Shown here: positions 50,988-59,135 of the stretch, piece by piece
How the letters are laid out: each line of letters begins with the position of its first letter
Numbering within the stretch: position 1 is the stretch's first letter
DNA from: Flavobacterium sp. HBTb2-11-1
GTDB lineage: Bacteria > Bacteroidota > Bacteroidia > Flavobacteriales > Flavobacteriaceae
Length of the DNA: 64,000 nucleotides
Direction: 5' to 3'
NCBI RefSeq assembly: GCF_009826975.1
Contig: NZ_WUMO01000005.1
Coordinates: 62,001 to 126,000, forward strand
Notes under the pieces: model-generated
Database searches by the model: none
Seen by the model: only the letters and a program-made list of their open reading frames with translations
What the model was told of the DNA's origin: nothing
Translations under genes and position numbers: made by a program

Positions 50988-52444
50988 GTATTTTGTTCTA
51001 ATTCTTTCTGCGGATGATATCCAAAAAGATGATGTTCTTTGATTAATTCTGCAATACCAGACGGAAGCATTGGTTCCCATCCTTTTTTGCCTTGATTGAT
51101 CATTTTTAAAACTTCTCTAGAGAAAACATCCAAAATATTTGGATCGTAATCTTCAATATCCACTACTTTTCCGTTGAATTTAAAGAATTTGTACAATTCT
51201 TTCATTCTAGGATGAACTTTCAAGTTATTTGAGTTCATTAAAGTTCCATCTTCATCTAACATTGGATATAAGAAAACTTTCATATCACGGTAGAATAATT
51301 TACCAAAAGCTTCTAAGATTCCTCCGCTTAAGTGGCGATAGTATTTCTCATCAAAAATATCGACAAGGTTGTTTACACCCATTGCCAATCCCATACGGGC
51401 TTTGGTATAATTGGCGAAGTATTCTACCACTTTATAATATTCTTGGAAATTCGAAATCATAACCGTTTGTCCAAGCGAACAAAGCAATTCAGCTCTGTCC
51501 ATAAAGTCGCGTTCGTCAATTTCGCCATCAGAACGTAAATTCGAAAGTGTGATTTCAAAAATAACAAGCGTATTGTTTTTTTCAACCTTATTCTCTTCAA
51601 GGAACATTTTTAATGATTTCTCATACATATCCATGTTTACTTTCGTAACAGGACGAAAACTTCCTCTTAAAGCTAAAAGATTCTTTTTGTATAAGATAGC
51701 TGCCGGCAGAATGTTTTTTCCTTCTGGGTTAAACATTACGGCATCTGTCATTCCGTTTTTAACCAATTGCAAACTCATCAGACGATTGTCTACATCAGCA
51801 AAACGCGGTCCAGAAAAGTTAATGGTATCGATCTCTAATTGATCTTTGTCTAAGTGATCGTATAAGTAACGAAGCAATCGTTTTGGATCGTTGTATTTGT
51901 AAAAAGCACCGTAAATTAAGTTAACTCCTAAAATACCAAGTGTTTCTTGTTGTAATCTCGCATCAGTCTCTTTAAAACGAATGTGAAGAATAATTTCGTT
52001 ATAAGCTTCGTCTGGTTCAATTTGATATCGAATTCCAACCCAGCCGTGACCTTTAAATTGTTTGGCAAAATCTATTGTGGCAACGGTATTGGCGTAACTG
52101 AAAAAAAGTTTTGTAGGGTGTTTTTCTCGGCTTAAACGCTCTTCGATGATTTGGCCTTCATGGGTAAGCATTTTTTTTAATCGCTCTTCGGTGACATATC
52201 TTCCGTCGCTTTCGGCTCCATAAACAGCGTCACTAAAATCTTTATCATAGGCAGACATGGCTTTTGCAATAGTTCCCGACGAACCTCCCGATCTGAAAAA
52301 GTGTCTAACAGTCTCCTGTCCAGCGCCAATTTCAGCAAATGTTCCGTAAATATTTTCGTTTAAATTAATGCGTAACGCTTTGTCTTTTATAGAAGGAATC
52401 TGTTCGATGACCTTGTCACCTTTGAGTTTTATTTCTGTACCCAT
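50984..52444 (-). CDS. Conserved protein of unknown function (often mislabelled)
   Basis: 486 aa, cytosolic, no signal peptide. Sequence begins MGTEIKLKGDKVIEQIPSIKDKALRINLNENIYGTFAEIGAGQETVRHFFRSGGSSGTIAKAMSAYD. It carries the core GVNLIYGAFYKYNDPKRLLRYLYDHLDKDQLEIDTINFSGPRFADVDNRLMSLQLV and the end FREVLKMINQGKKGWEPMLPSGIAELIKEHHLFG. I recognise no catalytic motif: the nicotinate-nucleotide adenylyltransferase label sometimes used has no support, because there is no HxGH, and a TonB-dependent receptor label fits neither. The GAGQE...SGG(S)SGT stretch could bind a phosphate. Function unknown. Confidence 0.75.
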   Translation of the reverse strand: MGTEIKLKGDKVIEQIPSIKDKALRINLNENIYGTFAEIGAGQETVRHFFRSGGSSGTIAKAMSAYDKDFSDAVYGAESDGRYVTEERLKKMLTHEGQIIEERLSREKHPTKLFFSYANTVATIDFAKQFKGHGWVGIRYQIEPDEAYNEIILHIRFKETDARLQQETLGILGVNLIYGAFYKYNDPKRLLRYLYDHLDKDQLEIDTINFSGPRFADVDNRLMSLQLVKNGMTDAVMFNPEGKNILPAAILYKKNLLALRGSFRPVTKVNMDMYEKSLKMFLEENKVEKNNTLVIFEITLSNLRSDGEIDERDFMDRAELLCSLGQTVMISNFQEYYKVVEYFANYTKARMGLAMGVNNLVDIFDEKYYRHLSGGILEAFGKLFYRDMKVFLYPMLDEDGTLMNSNNLKVHPRMKELYKFFKFNGKVVDIEDYDPNILDVFSREVLKMINQGKKGWEPMLPSGIAELIKEHHLFGYHPQKELEQNT

Positions 52445-52507
52445 TTTGTTTTAAATAGATTTGTTACAAAGTTAGTAAATTAGCAGTCTAATGAAAGAGA
52501 AATAATC

Positions 52508-52515
52508 TATTTTTG
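52508..52515 (+). promoter_or_regulatory. -7 element for the MBL hydrolase gene
   Basis: TATTTTTG, 17 bp before the TTG start, implying a very short leader. No -33 box at normal spacing. Confidence 0.5.
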
Positions 52516-52532
52516 TAAAAAATTAAGTTCAA

Positions 52533-53297
52533 TTGAAGGTTTATTTTTTAGGTACAGGCACTTCTCAAGGCATTCCAATTATCGGAATCGATCATCCAGT
52601 TTGTAAAAGCACTGATGCTAAGGATAAAAGGCTTCGTGTGTCCATTTGGATAACATGGGAGGAGCATTCGTATGTGATAGATTGCGGTCCTGATTTCCGA
52701 CAGCAGATGCTTTCATGCGGGTGCCGAAAGCTCGATGCAATTCTTTTTACCCACGAACATTCTGATCACACTGCTGGTTTAGATGATATTCGTCCGTTTA
52801 ATTTCAGACAAGGAGAAATTCCGATTTACGGACATAAACGCGTTTTAGATAATCTAAGACGTCGTTTCGATTATGTTTTTGAGACTGTAAATAAATATCC
52901 AGGAGCTCCAAGCGTAAAAACGATCGAAGTGCAAAATAATGCATCTTTTGCCGTTGGAAATAAAATGGCAATTCCGATAAACGCTATGCATGGCGATCTT
53001 CAGGTTTTTGGGTACAGAATAGAAGATTTTGCTTATTTAACCGATGTAAAAACAATTGAACAAGCTGAAGTTGAGAAGCTGAAAGGAATAAAAGTTCTCG
53101 TTGTAAATGCGTTGCGTGTTGAACCTCACGATACTCATTTTAATCTTCAAGAAGCACTTGATTTTATTAATTTGGTTAAGCCTCAAAGAGCTTATTTAAC
53201 TCATATCAGCCATGTTTTAGGTTTTCATGAGGAAGTGCAGAAACAGCTTCCGGAAAACGTTTTTCTGGCTTACGACAATTTAGAAATTACAATTTAA
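52533..53297 (+). CDS. MBL-fold metallo-hydrolase, PhnP-like
   Basis: 254 aa. It starts at a TTG codon, forced because FLGTGTSQGIP, the first conserved strand, comes right after. Zinc ligands: THEHSDHTAGLDDIRPFN (HxHxDH), GDLQVFGYRIEDFAYLTDVK (Asp), and LTHISHVLGFHEE (His), the pattern of PhnP-type phosphodiesterases. Such enzymes hydrolyse cyclic phosphates or act on small phosphodiesters; the substrate is not visible. No phn genes are nearby. The next gene follows 12 bp downstream. Confidence 0.88.
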   Translation: MKVYFLGTGTSQGIPIIGIDHPVCKSTDAKDKRLRVSIWITWEEHSYVIDCGPDFRQQMLSCGCRKLDAILFTHEHSDHTAGLDDIRPFNFRQGEIPIYGHKRVLDNLRRRFDYVFETVNKYPGAPSVKTIEVQNNASFAVGNKMAIPINAMHGDLQVFGYRIEDFAYLTDVKTIEQAEVEKLKGIKVLVVNALRVEPHDTHFNLQEALDFINLVKPQRAYLTHISHVLGFHEEVQKQLPENVFLAYDNLEITI

Positions 53298-53309
53298 TTA
53301 TACCACACA

Positions 53310-53813
53310 ATGAAAAAATCTTTAATGCTTTATCTTTTTATTCTTGCCATCTTGATGAATGTTTTTACGTATTCGTTTTATAGTGGAGAAGTAAAATTTG
53401 GACAAGAGCGATATGATAAAACCACTAAGAAGTTAAGAGACAGCATTAGTTTGATGAAAAATAAATTGGCAGAAGCTGATTATTTTTCTTTAGAACATAA
53501 TGAAAATGCGCAAAACTACTTCGATAACAGCGCTTCTGGAGGAAAAGTAATTTTATACGAAAAACTGATTCCGGTTGTGACAGAAAAGTTATTGGACTTT
53601 AATTCTAATCCAAAAGGGAATCCTTACACGGGACAAGATCAGATTGGGCCAAACAAATTTATCATTAATAAAGTAAAAATTTTAAACCATAGATGGATCA
53701 TTGCAGATTACAGTAACGGAGAATTATGGGGAGAAGTCTTGTTAAAATACTTTGTTGATAATGATGATAATATTACCTTTGAAGTAAATCAAACTTGGTT
53801 ATATCAAAAATAG
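53310..53813 (+). CDS. Membrane-anchored protein of unknown function
   Basis: 167 aa. One N-terminal hydrophobic anchor (LMLYLFILAILMNVFTYSFY), then a charged coil (KFGQERYDKTTKKLRDSISLMKNKLAEADYFSLEHNENAQNYF) and a small soluble domain (NKFIINKVKILNHRWIIADYSNGELWGEVLLKYFVDNDDNITFEVNQTWLY). No known motif. It is co-transcribed with the MBL gene and its stop codon overlaps a terminator stem. Flavobacterial homologues are sometimes called hydrolase without support. Confidence 0.65.
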   Translation: MKKSLMLYLFILAILMNVFTYSFYSGEVKFGQERYDKTTKKLRDSISLMKNKLAEADYFSLEHNENAQNYFDNSASGGKVILYEKLIPVVTEKLLDFNSNPKGNPYTGQDQIGPNKFIINKVKILNHRWIIADYSNGELWGEVLLKYFVDNDDNITFEVNQTWLYQK

Positions 53814-53837
53814 GATTTTATAATCCTATTTTTTTGA
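53808..53837 (+). terminator. Terminator with alternative partner at the next start codon
   Basis: Stem AAATAGGATT (53808-53817) / AATCCTATTT (53822-53831), loop TTAT, then T's. AAATAGGATT recurs exactly at 53847-53856, just before the next ATG. Confidence 0.75.
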
Positions 53838-53856
53838 CTTTTAAATAAATAGGATT

Positions 53857-54285
53857 ATGAAAAAGATGTTTTTGTTTTTGATTATGGCAAGTGCAATTTC
53901 TTGCGGAAAAAAAGTTTCTCAAGAAAATGCAGGCACAACTCCAAAAGAACCTGAAAAGGAAGCTGTCGTTGGAGGAGATTCCGACTCTCATGGATGCAAA
54001 GCTTCGGCAGGCTATACTTGGTCGGTTTTGAAAAAAGAATGCATTAGAGTTTTTGAAAACAGCACAAGACTAAATCATGCTGAAGATGGAAAAGCATATT
54101 CTACCGTTTCCTATGTAATTTTTGAAGGAAATAAAGCAGAGCTTTTCCTAGATACTCAAAAAGAATCCATCATTTTAGAAAGAAAATCAGAAGGTGATTC
54201 TTGGATTAACGGCGATTGGCAGTTAATTCCTTGGAAAGGGTATGTTTTGAAAAAAGGAGAGAAGATTCTTTATACAGGAGAATAA
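53857..54285 (+). CDS. Lipoprotein of unknown function
   Basis: 142 aa with signal MFLFLIMASAISC (lipobox AISC). Mature part: Thr/Glu/Lys-rich spacer, then HGCKASAGYTWSVLKKECIRVFENSTRLN and a beta-rich end with two Trp (WINGDWQLIPWKGYVLKKGEK). Two conserved Cys in CKASAGYTWSVLKKEC may pair. It follows a hairpin whose 3' arm could also pair with the ribosome-binding region of this gene. Confidence 0.7.
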   Translation: MKKMFLFLIMASAISCGKKVSQENAGTTPKEPEKEAVVGGDSDSHGCKASAGYTWSVLKKECIRVFENSTRLNHAEDGKAYSTVSYVIFEGNKAELFLDTQKESIILERKSEGDSWINGDWQLIPWKGYVLKKGEKILYTGE

Positions 54286-54336
54286 ATTTAAATTCCAATT
54301 TTTTGAAATTCCAAATTCCAAAGCTGGAATATGAAA

Positions 54337-54369
54337 AACTTTGTCAAAGTTTCGAACTTTGACAAAGTT
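54337..54369. repeat. AACTTTGTCAAAGTT palindrome
   Basis: Perfect 15-bp arms AACTTTGTCAAAGTT / AACTTTGACAAAGTT with loop TCG. Just upstream (54290-54330) are AAATTCCAA units. Related sequence ACTTTGACAAAAGTTTTGAC is seen at 55251-55270. Confidence 0.8.
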
Positions 54370-54370
54370 C

Positions 54371-54520
54371 TAACTGAAAACTGAGACTGCGACTGAATAC
54401 TAAATAATCTCTTTAATAAAGTCTATTAAAATTAATGCAGGATTATCGAGTTTTGAAATACTCATTTTATTACAAAGGATTTAGTGAAAAACTGCGACTT
54501 AAAACTGTGACTGAACACTA
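54371..54520. repeat. CAGTC-type degenerate repeats
   Basis: ACTGAAAACTGAGACTGCG with GACTGAATACT at 54371-54400, and GAAAAACTGCGACTTAAAAC with TGTGACTGAACACT at 54484-54520. Together with the palindrome at 54337 they fill the 232-bp space before the convergent esterase gene. Confidence 0.7.
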
Positions 54521-55162
54521 GTTAATCAACCAATTCTTGAAATCAAAGAAATTCTGTGGAGCAACTCCATGTCCAACAGGATATTCTTTGTAAGTAAGCG
54601 GAATATTTAGTTTTTCTAAAGCTGCTGGTGTCTTTCTTGCCCATTCGATTGGAATAACCTGATCTACAGTTCCGTGTGAAGCGAAAAACTTTAAGTTTTT
54701 GAAATCATTGTTTTCAAAACCTTCTTTGATTATTTCTTCGTTAAAATAACCGCTCATTGCTACAACTCTCTGAATTTTTTCCGGATAAGAAAGTGCTGTT
54801 GCGTAGCTTAAAATAGAACCTTGGCTGAATCCAATTAAAGTAACATCATTGGCATCAATTGGATAATTTGCCACTAATTCATCGATAAATTTAGCAATTA
54901 AATCTCTTGAAGTTTTGGCTTGCTCGTTATCCGAAAATTTATTTTGATCGGCGTCAAAATTAATCGCGTACCAAGCGTAAGCGCCATATTGCAAATCGTA
55001 AGGCGCTCTTGCGGAAATGATGTAATAATTATCTGGAAGTTCAGAAGCAAAAGAAAATAAATCGGCTTCGTTGCTGCCGTATCCGTGCAATAAAAGCAAT
55101 AAAGGATTTTTATCTAAAATTACTTTTGGTTCTCTGATTTTATATTCTAAGGATAGATTCAT
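54518..55162 (-). CDS. Alpha/beta hydrolase (phospholipase/carboxylesterase YpfH family)
   Basis: 214 aa, cytosolic. The nucleophile elbow is GFSQGSILSY with Ser in GFSQG, and the oxyanion-forming LLLLHGYGSNEADLF lies near the N-terminus. Downstream are the acid residue in SHGTVDQVIPIEWAR and the His in PVGHGVAPQ. This is the phospholipase/carboxylesterase (PF02230) pattern. Natural substrate not evident. The gene ends inside a repeat-rich region and starts next to another. Confidence 0.9.
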   Translation of the reverse strand: MNLSLEYKIREPKVILDKNPLLLLLHGYGSNEADLFSFASELPDNYYIISARAPYDLQYGAYAWYAINFDADQNKFSDNEQAKTSRDLIAKFIDELVANYPIDANDVTLIGFSQGSILSYATALSYPEKIQRVVAMSGYFNEEIIKEGFENNDFKNLKFFASHGTVDQVIPIEWARKTPAALEKLNIPLTYKEYPVGHGVAPQNFFDFKNWLIN

Positions 55163-55166
55163 TTTT

Positions 55167-55262
55167 TAATTATGAATTGTAAGTTGTGAATTGTAAGTTG
55201 TGAATTGTAAATTTTTAGTCTCAGTCTCAGTCGCGGTTTTCAATTCTTAACTTTGACAAAAG
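55167..55262. repeat. GTGAATTGTAAGTT and CAGTCTCAGTCGC repeats
   Basis: Three near-perfect GTGAATTGTAAGTT-like units at 55167-55213, then GTCTCAGTCTCAGTCGCGG at 55218-55245, then a fragment of the ACTTTGACAAA palindrome to 55270. All are between the esterase gene and the DUF4870-like gene. Confidence 0.7.
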
Positions 55263-55314
55263 TTTTGACGTTTTTAGTTTAGAATTTGGTGCTTAAAAAT
55301 TGGAAATTTAAAAA

Positions 55315-55641
55315 TTAACCAATTTTTTTAAACCATTTTTGAAATAAATTTCCAACTAAAGGAATAGGTCTCATTTGTCCTTGAATGGCGTTAAAAATAC
55401 CGAAAGTCCATAAAATTGAAATGCAGATCCACATTGGGAAAGTAATGAAGAAACTATCGAAATTACTAATGATTGCACCCAAAGAAATAAAGGTTAAAGA
55501 TAATCCTAAAGATTGGCGGATATGAAAGGAAGCAAAACTATTTTTGTTCTCAGAATTCATGCTCATGGCGATTAAAACACCAATAATTAGAATATAGCTA
55601 GTTATAGCAATTGATTTTCCTTCTTCGACTGAATTATTCAT
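55315..55641 (-). CDS. DUF4870-like small membrane protein
   Basis: 108 aa with three to four hydrophobic segments. The central HIRQSLGLSLTFISLGAI and the WICISILWTFGIFNAIQGQMRPIPLVGNLFQKWFKKIG ending match the DUF4870 pattern (HxxQ in a helix followed by a pair of helices), seen also in Tic20-like proteins. Function unknown. It starts 4 bp after the dihydroorotase-like gene, so the two are one transcript. Confidence 0.75.
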   Translation of the reverse strand: MNNSVEEGKSIAITSYILIIGVLIAMSMNSENKNSFASFHIRQSLGLSLTFISLGAIISNFDSFFITFPMWICISILWTFGIFNAIQGQMRPIPLVGNLFQKWFKKIG

Positions 55642-55645
55642 TTTA

Positions 55646-56896
55646 TTATTTTGTAACTAATTGATTTTGATTGAAAATCCCGTAAACAGAACCTTTAAGT
55701 TCAGTTCCTAAAAAAGCAGAATTTTTTGATTTTGAGAGAATATTTTCTTTCGTAAAAGTTGATTTCCCTTCTGTGGTAAACAAAGTTAAATTTGCTTTTG
55801 CACCTTCTTTGATTGTAAGATCTTCAAGACCAAAAACATTTCTCGCAGCAGTTAATTTTGAAACAACCGTTTCCACAGGTAAAACCGTTAGTAAAGCACC
55901 AAAAGCACTTTCTAATCCGATAGTTCCATTTTTGGCAGTATCAAACTCCATTTTCTTGAATTCGATATCAATCGGATTGTGATCTGAAGTAATCATGTCG
56001 ATAGTTCCGTCAGCTATTCCGTTTAGTAAAGCTTGTCGGTCAACCTCAGTTCTTAATGGAGGCGTCACTTTAAAACGAGTGTCAAATCCGTCCAGTTTTT
56101 CATCCGTTAAAACCAAATGATGCACCGAAACACTTGTAGTAACGTTTAAGCCTTTTGCTTTAGCTTCTCTAATTAATTCAACCGATTTTGCTGTAGAAAT
56201 AGTCGGAATGTGAAGTTTTCCTCCTGTGTATTCCAGTAAAAATAAGTTTCTTGAAATTTGCAATTCTTCGGCTAAGTTTGGAATTCCTTTCAAGCCTAAT
56301 CTTGTAGAAACAATACCTTCATTAGCAACTCCATTTCCTTTAATGTTTGGATCTTGAGAATAAGCGATTACTAATCCGTCAAAATCTTGTACATATTGCA
56401 AAGCAATTTTTAGGATGTTAGCATTGTCAATGCTTTTGTTGTAATCTCCAAAAGCTATTGCTCCAGAATTTTTCATATCATAAAGCTCCGCCATATCTTT
56501 TCCTTCGCTGGCTTTTGTTAAAGCTCCAATCGGGAAAATTTCTGTAGCAGAACCATTTGCTTTGCTTTTTACAAAATTTACCTGAGATTGATTGTCAATA
56601 ATTGGTAACGAATTTGGCTGTAATGCGATTGCCGTAAAACCGCTTTTGGCCGCAACATTCAATCCGTTTGCAATGGTTTCTCTGTCTTCGTAACCTGGCT
56701 CGCCCAGCGAGACACTGCTGTCAAACCATCCTTGAGAAACATGAAGATTATCAAATCGTACCACTTCTGCGTCATCGTTTGGAAGTGAAACGCCTATTTT
56801 TTCTATTACACCATCTGCAATTAAAAGATCAACGGTCTGATTGTGAAACGGACTTTTTGAGTCGATAATTTTGGCGCTTTTGATGATTAGTTTCAT
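55646..56896 (-). CDS. Dihydroorotase-like amidohydrolase, metal site altered
   Basis: 416 aa. It aligns along its length with class I dihydroorotases: VSQGWFDSSVSLGEPGYEDRETI, TAIALQPNSLPIIDN, VSVHHLVLTDE, KVTPPLRTEVDRQAL, MITSDHNPIDIEFK, GTIGLESAFGALLT. The N-terminal metal motif, normally D-x-H-x-H-x-R, is DSSVSLG (59-65): both His are Ser and the Arg is Gly. This is the pattern of non-catalytic PyrC' proteins that support aspartate transcarbamoylase in other bacteria. Catalysis cannot be assumed. It lies downstream of the BatA-like gene. Confidence 0.85.
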   Translation of the reverse strand: MKLIIKSAKIIDSKSPFHNQTVDLLIADGVIEKIGVSLPNDDAEVVRFDNLHVSQGWFDSSVSLGEPGYEDRETIANGLNVAAKSGFTAIALQPNSLPIIDNQSQVNFVKSKANGSATEIFPIGALTKASEGKDMAELYDMKNSGAIAFGDYNKSIDNANILKIALQYVQDFDGLVIAYSQDPNIKGNGVANEGIVSTRLGLKGIPNLAEELQISRNLFLLEYTGGKLHIPTISTAKSVELIREAKAKGLNVTTSVSVHHLVLTDEKLDGFDTRFKVTPPLRTEVDRQALLNGIADGTIDMITSDHNPIDIEFKKMEFDTAKNGTIGLESAFGALLTVLPVETVVSKLTAARNVFGLEDLTIKEGAKANLTLFTTEGKSTFTKENILSKSKNSAFLGTELKGSVYGIFNQNQLVTK

Positions 56897-56962
56897 ATGT
56901 AGATATTTTTTTGTCGTAAAATGATTTTTGTAAAAAGTAAGACGTTTTAGAAAACGAGAAAC

Positions 56963-58891
56963 CTATTTTACAAATTTTATGATTGCCACTTCTAATGCTA
57001 AAAATAACAGTGCAAAGATAACAAACCATTTCCAAATTTGGCTGTCGGTTCGTTCAGTTTGTAACGTATTGAAAATGGTCGAAATCGTATCGGCAGTTTT
57101 GAAATCAGAAACTACATTGGTGTTTACTTGGTTTAAATCGCTTTCGGTTCTTTTGTAATTAAAACTGATGTTTTCTACCCATTCTTTTTTGTCAAAAACA
57201 CTGTAATTTCCTGCTGTTTCAGGAAAATCATTAAAGGTTAATTTGACTTTATTATTTAAAATCTGCTGAACGGGTATAAACGAATCTTCTGTTCCTTTTA
57301 CTTCCAAAATAGCATCTTTAGTCAAAAGAACATCAACAAAATAAGGTTGATTGTTTCCTATTGTTAAAGCATTTACGCCAGTTTTCTGATTGTTTTGAGC
57401 AATTTTATAAAACAATGGGACAATTAAAGGCGATTGCTGAAAATTAGAATTGGCACTATTAATCGGAGCTGTAAAAACCGTTATTCCAGAAAGCTGATTT
57501 TGGACGGCCGTTACAAATGCAGTCTGATCTTCAAACGAAAGAACAGCTGGATAAGAACTCGAAACAGCAAACCCACTATTGACTTTCGGGTATTGGAAAT
57601 TCGTTATTTTGTTTTCGAAAACTCCAGAAAATAAAGGATGATCGAAATTAATTTTAGTGATTAATTTACTATTGGTTTGTAAATTCCCAAATTGGATTTT
57701 TCCAAAATTACCCAATAAAGCATTTAAACTCGAAAGAGAAGATTTCTCAGATGGAATCACAACTAGATTTCCGCCTTTAGAAACAAAAGCTTTTAAAGTG
57801 GTTTGCAATGCTTGCGGAATGTCAATTAATTCGTTTAGAATGATAGTATTTTGTTTTTCTAAACTATTATAATCTAGAGTGCTAATTGAGTAATTGTTAT
57901 AATTGAATTCTGCCGGAGTATAAATTCTGGATAAGAAATTGCTTTTTTCAGGTTCGCCAATGCTGAGAACGTTTGTTTTTTTATTTTTTGAAATGCTGAA
58001 AAACAATTTATTATCATAAGCTAAACCATTGTCTTCAATTGCTACATATCCGTGAAAAGCTTCTTTCGGAATTGTGAAGTTGATTTTCTTTTTCTTCGCA
58101 TCAAAATTTACGATTGTTTTGGCAATCAGTTTGTTTTGATTGTAAAGTGCAGTTGAAACCGGTTTGAAATCTTCGCCATAAGCCGATAAATCGATTTCGA
58201 TTTCGTAGAAGTTTTCTAAAGTCTGATTAATGTAAACGCTGTCTATTGAAACATTGTTTTTTTGTTCGGCTTCTGGAACAATAAAGTATGGTTTTTCTTC
58301 AAAATCTATAGTTGCAATATCTTTTTCTTTTAAACCAACCGCATCTGTAATAATGACAATATCTTTTTTGTGAGCCGATTTGTGCGCTTTTATTTTGGAA
58401 GTAATTGCTGAAAGATCAAAAGGAGAAGCGCTGTATTTTAAGTTTTGTAAAGCGCTTTTAGACGATTTTATATCAGTATTCCAGAAATTTTCAGTATTGG
58501 TTAAAAGTGAAAATTGTGTGTTCTCTGGAGTGTTTTCTAGTAATTCCTGAACAGCTCTTTTTAATAATTCGCCTTTTTTTCCTTTTGCCTGCATGCTAAA
58601 TGAGTTGTCTAGCACAATATACATTTCGTTTGATGCGTTTTTGCTGTCAGCAGCTTCAAAAAAAGGCTGTGCAAAAGCAATAATAGCGCAGGTAAGCAAT
58701 AACAAACGTGTCGCTAGTAAAAGACGTTTTTTGATTTTAGAACTCTTACGAGTCTGAATGGCAAGTTCTTTTAAGAAGCGAACATTGGTGAAATAAGAGG
58801 TTTTAAAACGTCTTAATTGAAATAAGTGAACCAAAATTGGAACGATCAATAAAAACAGAAAATATAGAATTTCGGGATGTTTAAAGTGCAT
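56963..58891 (-). CDS. BatA-domain/VWA-like membrane protein
   Basis: 642 aa. The N-terminal BatA (aerotolerance regulator) domain is MHFKHPEILYFLFLLIVPILVHLFQLRRFKTSYFTNVRFLKELAIQTRKSSKIKKRLLLATRLLLLTCAIIAFAQPFF, with two membrane helices, followed by a von Willebrand A-type domain with a metal-adhesion-like VLDNSFSMQ and a long periplasmic region, then a C-terminal helix (WKWFVIFALLFLALEVAIIKFVK). The DxSxS pattern (DNSFS) fits the VWA fold. Function unknown in flavobacteria. It is upstream of the dihydroorotase-like gene with a 66-bp gap. Confidence 0.8.
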   Translation of the reverse strand: MHFKHPEILYFLFLLIVPILVHLFQLRRFKTSYFTNVRFLKELAIQTRKSSKIKKRLLLATRLLLLTCAIIAFAQPFFEAADSKNASNEMYIVLDNSFSMQAKGKKGELLKRAVQELLENTPENTQFSLLTNTENFWNTDIKSSKSALQNLKYSASPFDLSAITSKIKAHKSAHKKDIVIITDAVGLKEKDIATIDFEEKPYFIVPEAEQKNNVSIDSVYINQTLENFYEIEIDLSAYGEDFKPVSTALYNQNKLIAKTIVNFDAKKKKINFTIPKEAFHGYVAIEDNGLAYDNKLFFSISKNKKTNVLSIGEPEKSNFLSRIYTPAEFNYNNYSISTLDYNSLEKQNTIILNELIDIPQALQTTLKAFVSKGGNLVVIPSEKSSLSSLNALLGNFGKIQFGNLQTNSKLITKINFDHPLFSGVFENKITNFQYPKVNSGFAVSSSYPAVLSFEDQTAFVTAVQNQLSGITVFTAPINSANSNFQQSPLIVPLFYKIAQNNQKTGVNALTIGNNQPYFVDVLLTKDAILEVKGTEDSFIPVQQILNNKVKLTFNDFPETAGNYSVFDKKEWVENISFNYKRTESDLNQVNTNVVSDFKTADTISTIFNTLQTERTDSQIWKWFVIFALLFLALEVAIIKFVK

Positions 58892-59135
58892 TCTGGCTTC
58901 GATTTACTTCACTACGTTTTGTTTTTCGCGAAGATGCTGGTCAAAAATACAAATTAATGTGGAAAGTCGAAAGTTATAGAGTCAAAAGTCAAAAGTCGCA
59001 TTTGGAATTTTAAAATTTGGAGCTTATATAAATTTCATGGTTCAAAAAATGTAACTTTTGTAATTACTTACTCTTAAGATGTTACTTGCAAATGATATTA
59101 TTGTTTATTTTAGCTAATTCTAAAAAGAATAAACC
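58892..59135. other. Divergent intergenic region
   Basis: 244 bp between the BatA-like gene and the lactonase gene. Contains AGTCAAAAGTCAAAAGTCGC (58981-59000), another short degenerate repeat, and AATTCCAA-like units (59000-59025). I see no convincing promoter box. Confidence 0.5.

Noticed and set aside
50984..52444. Nicotinate-nucleotide adenylyltransferase or TonB receptor label
   Set aside because: No HxGH nucleotidyltransferase motif, no signal peptide and no beta-barrel pattern.
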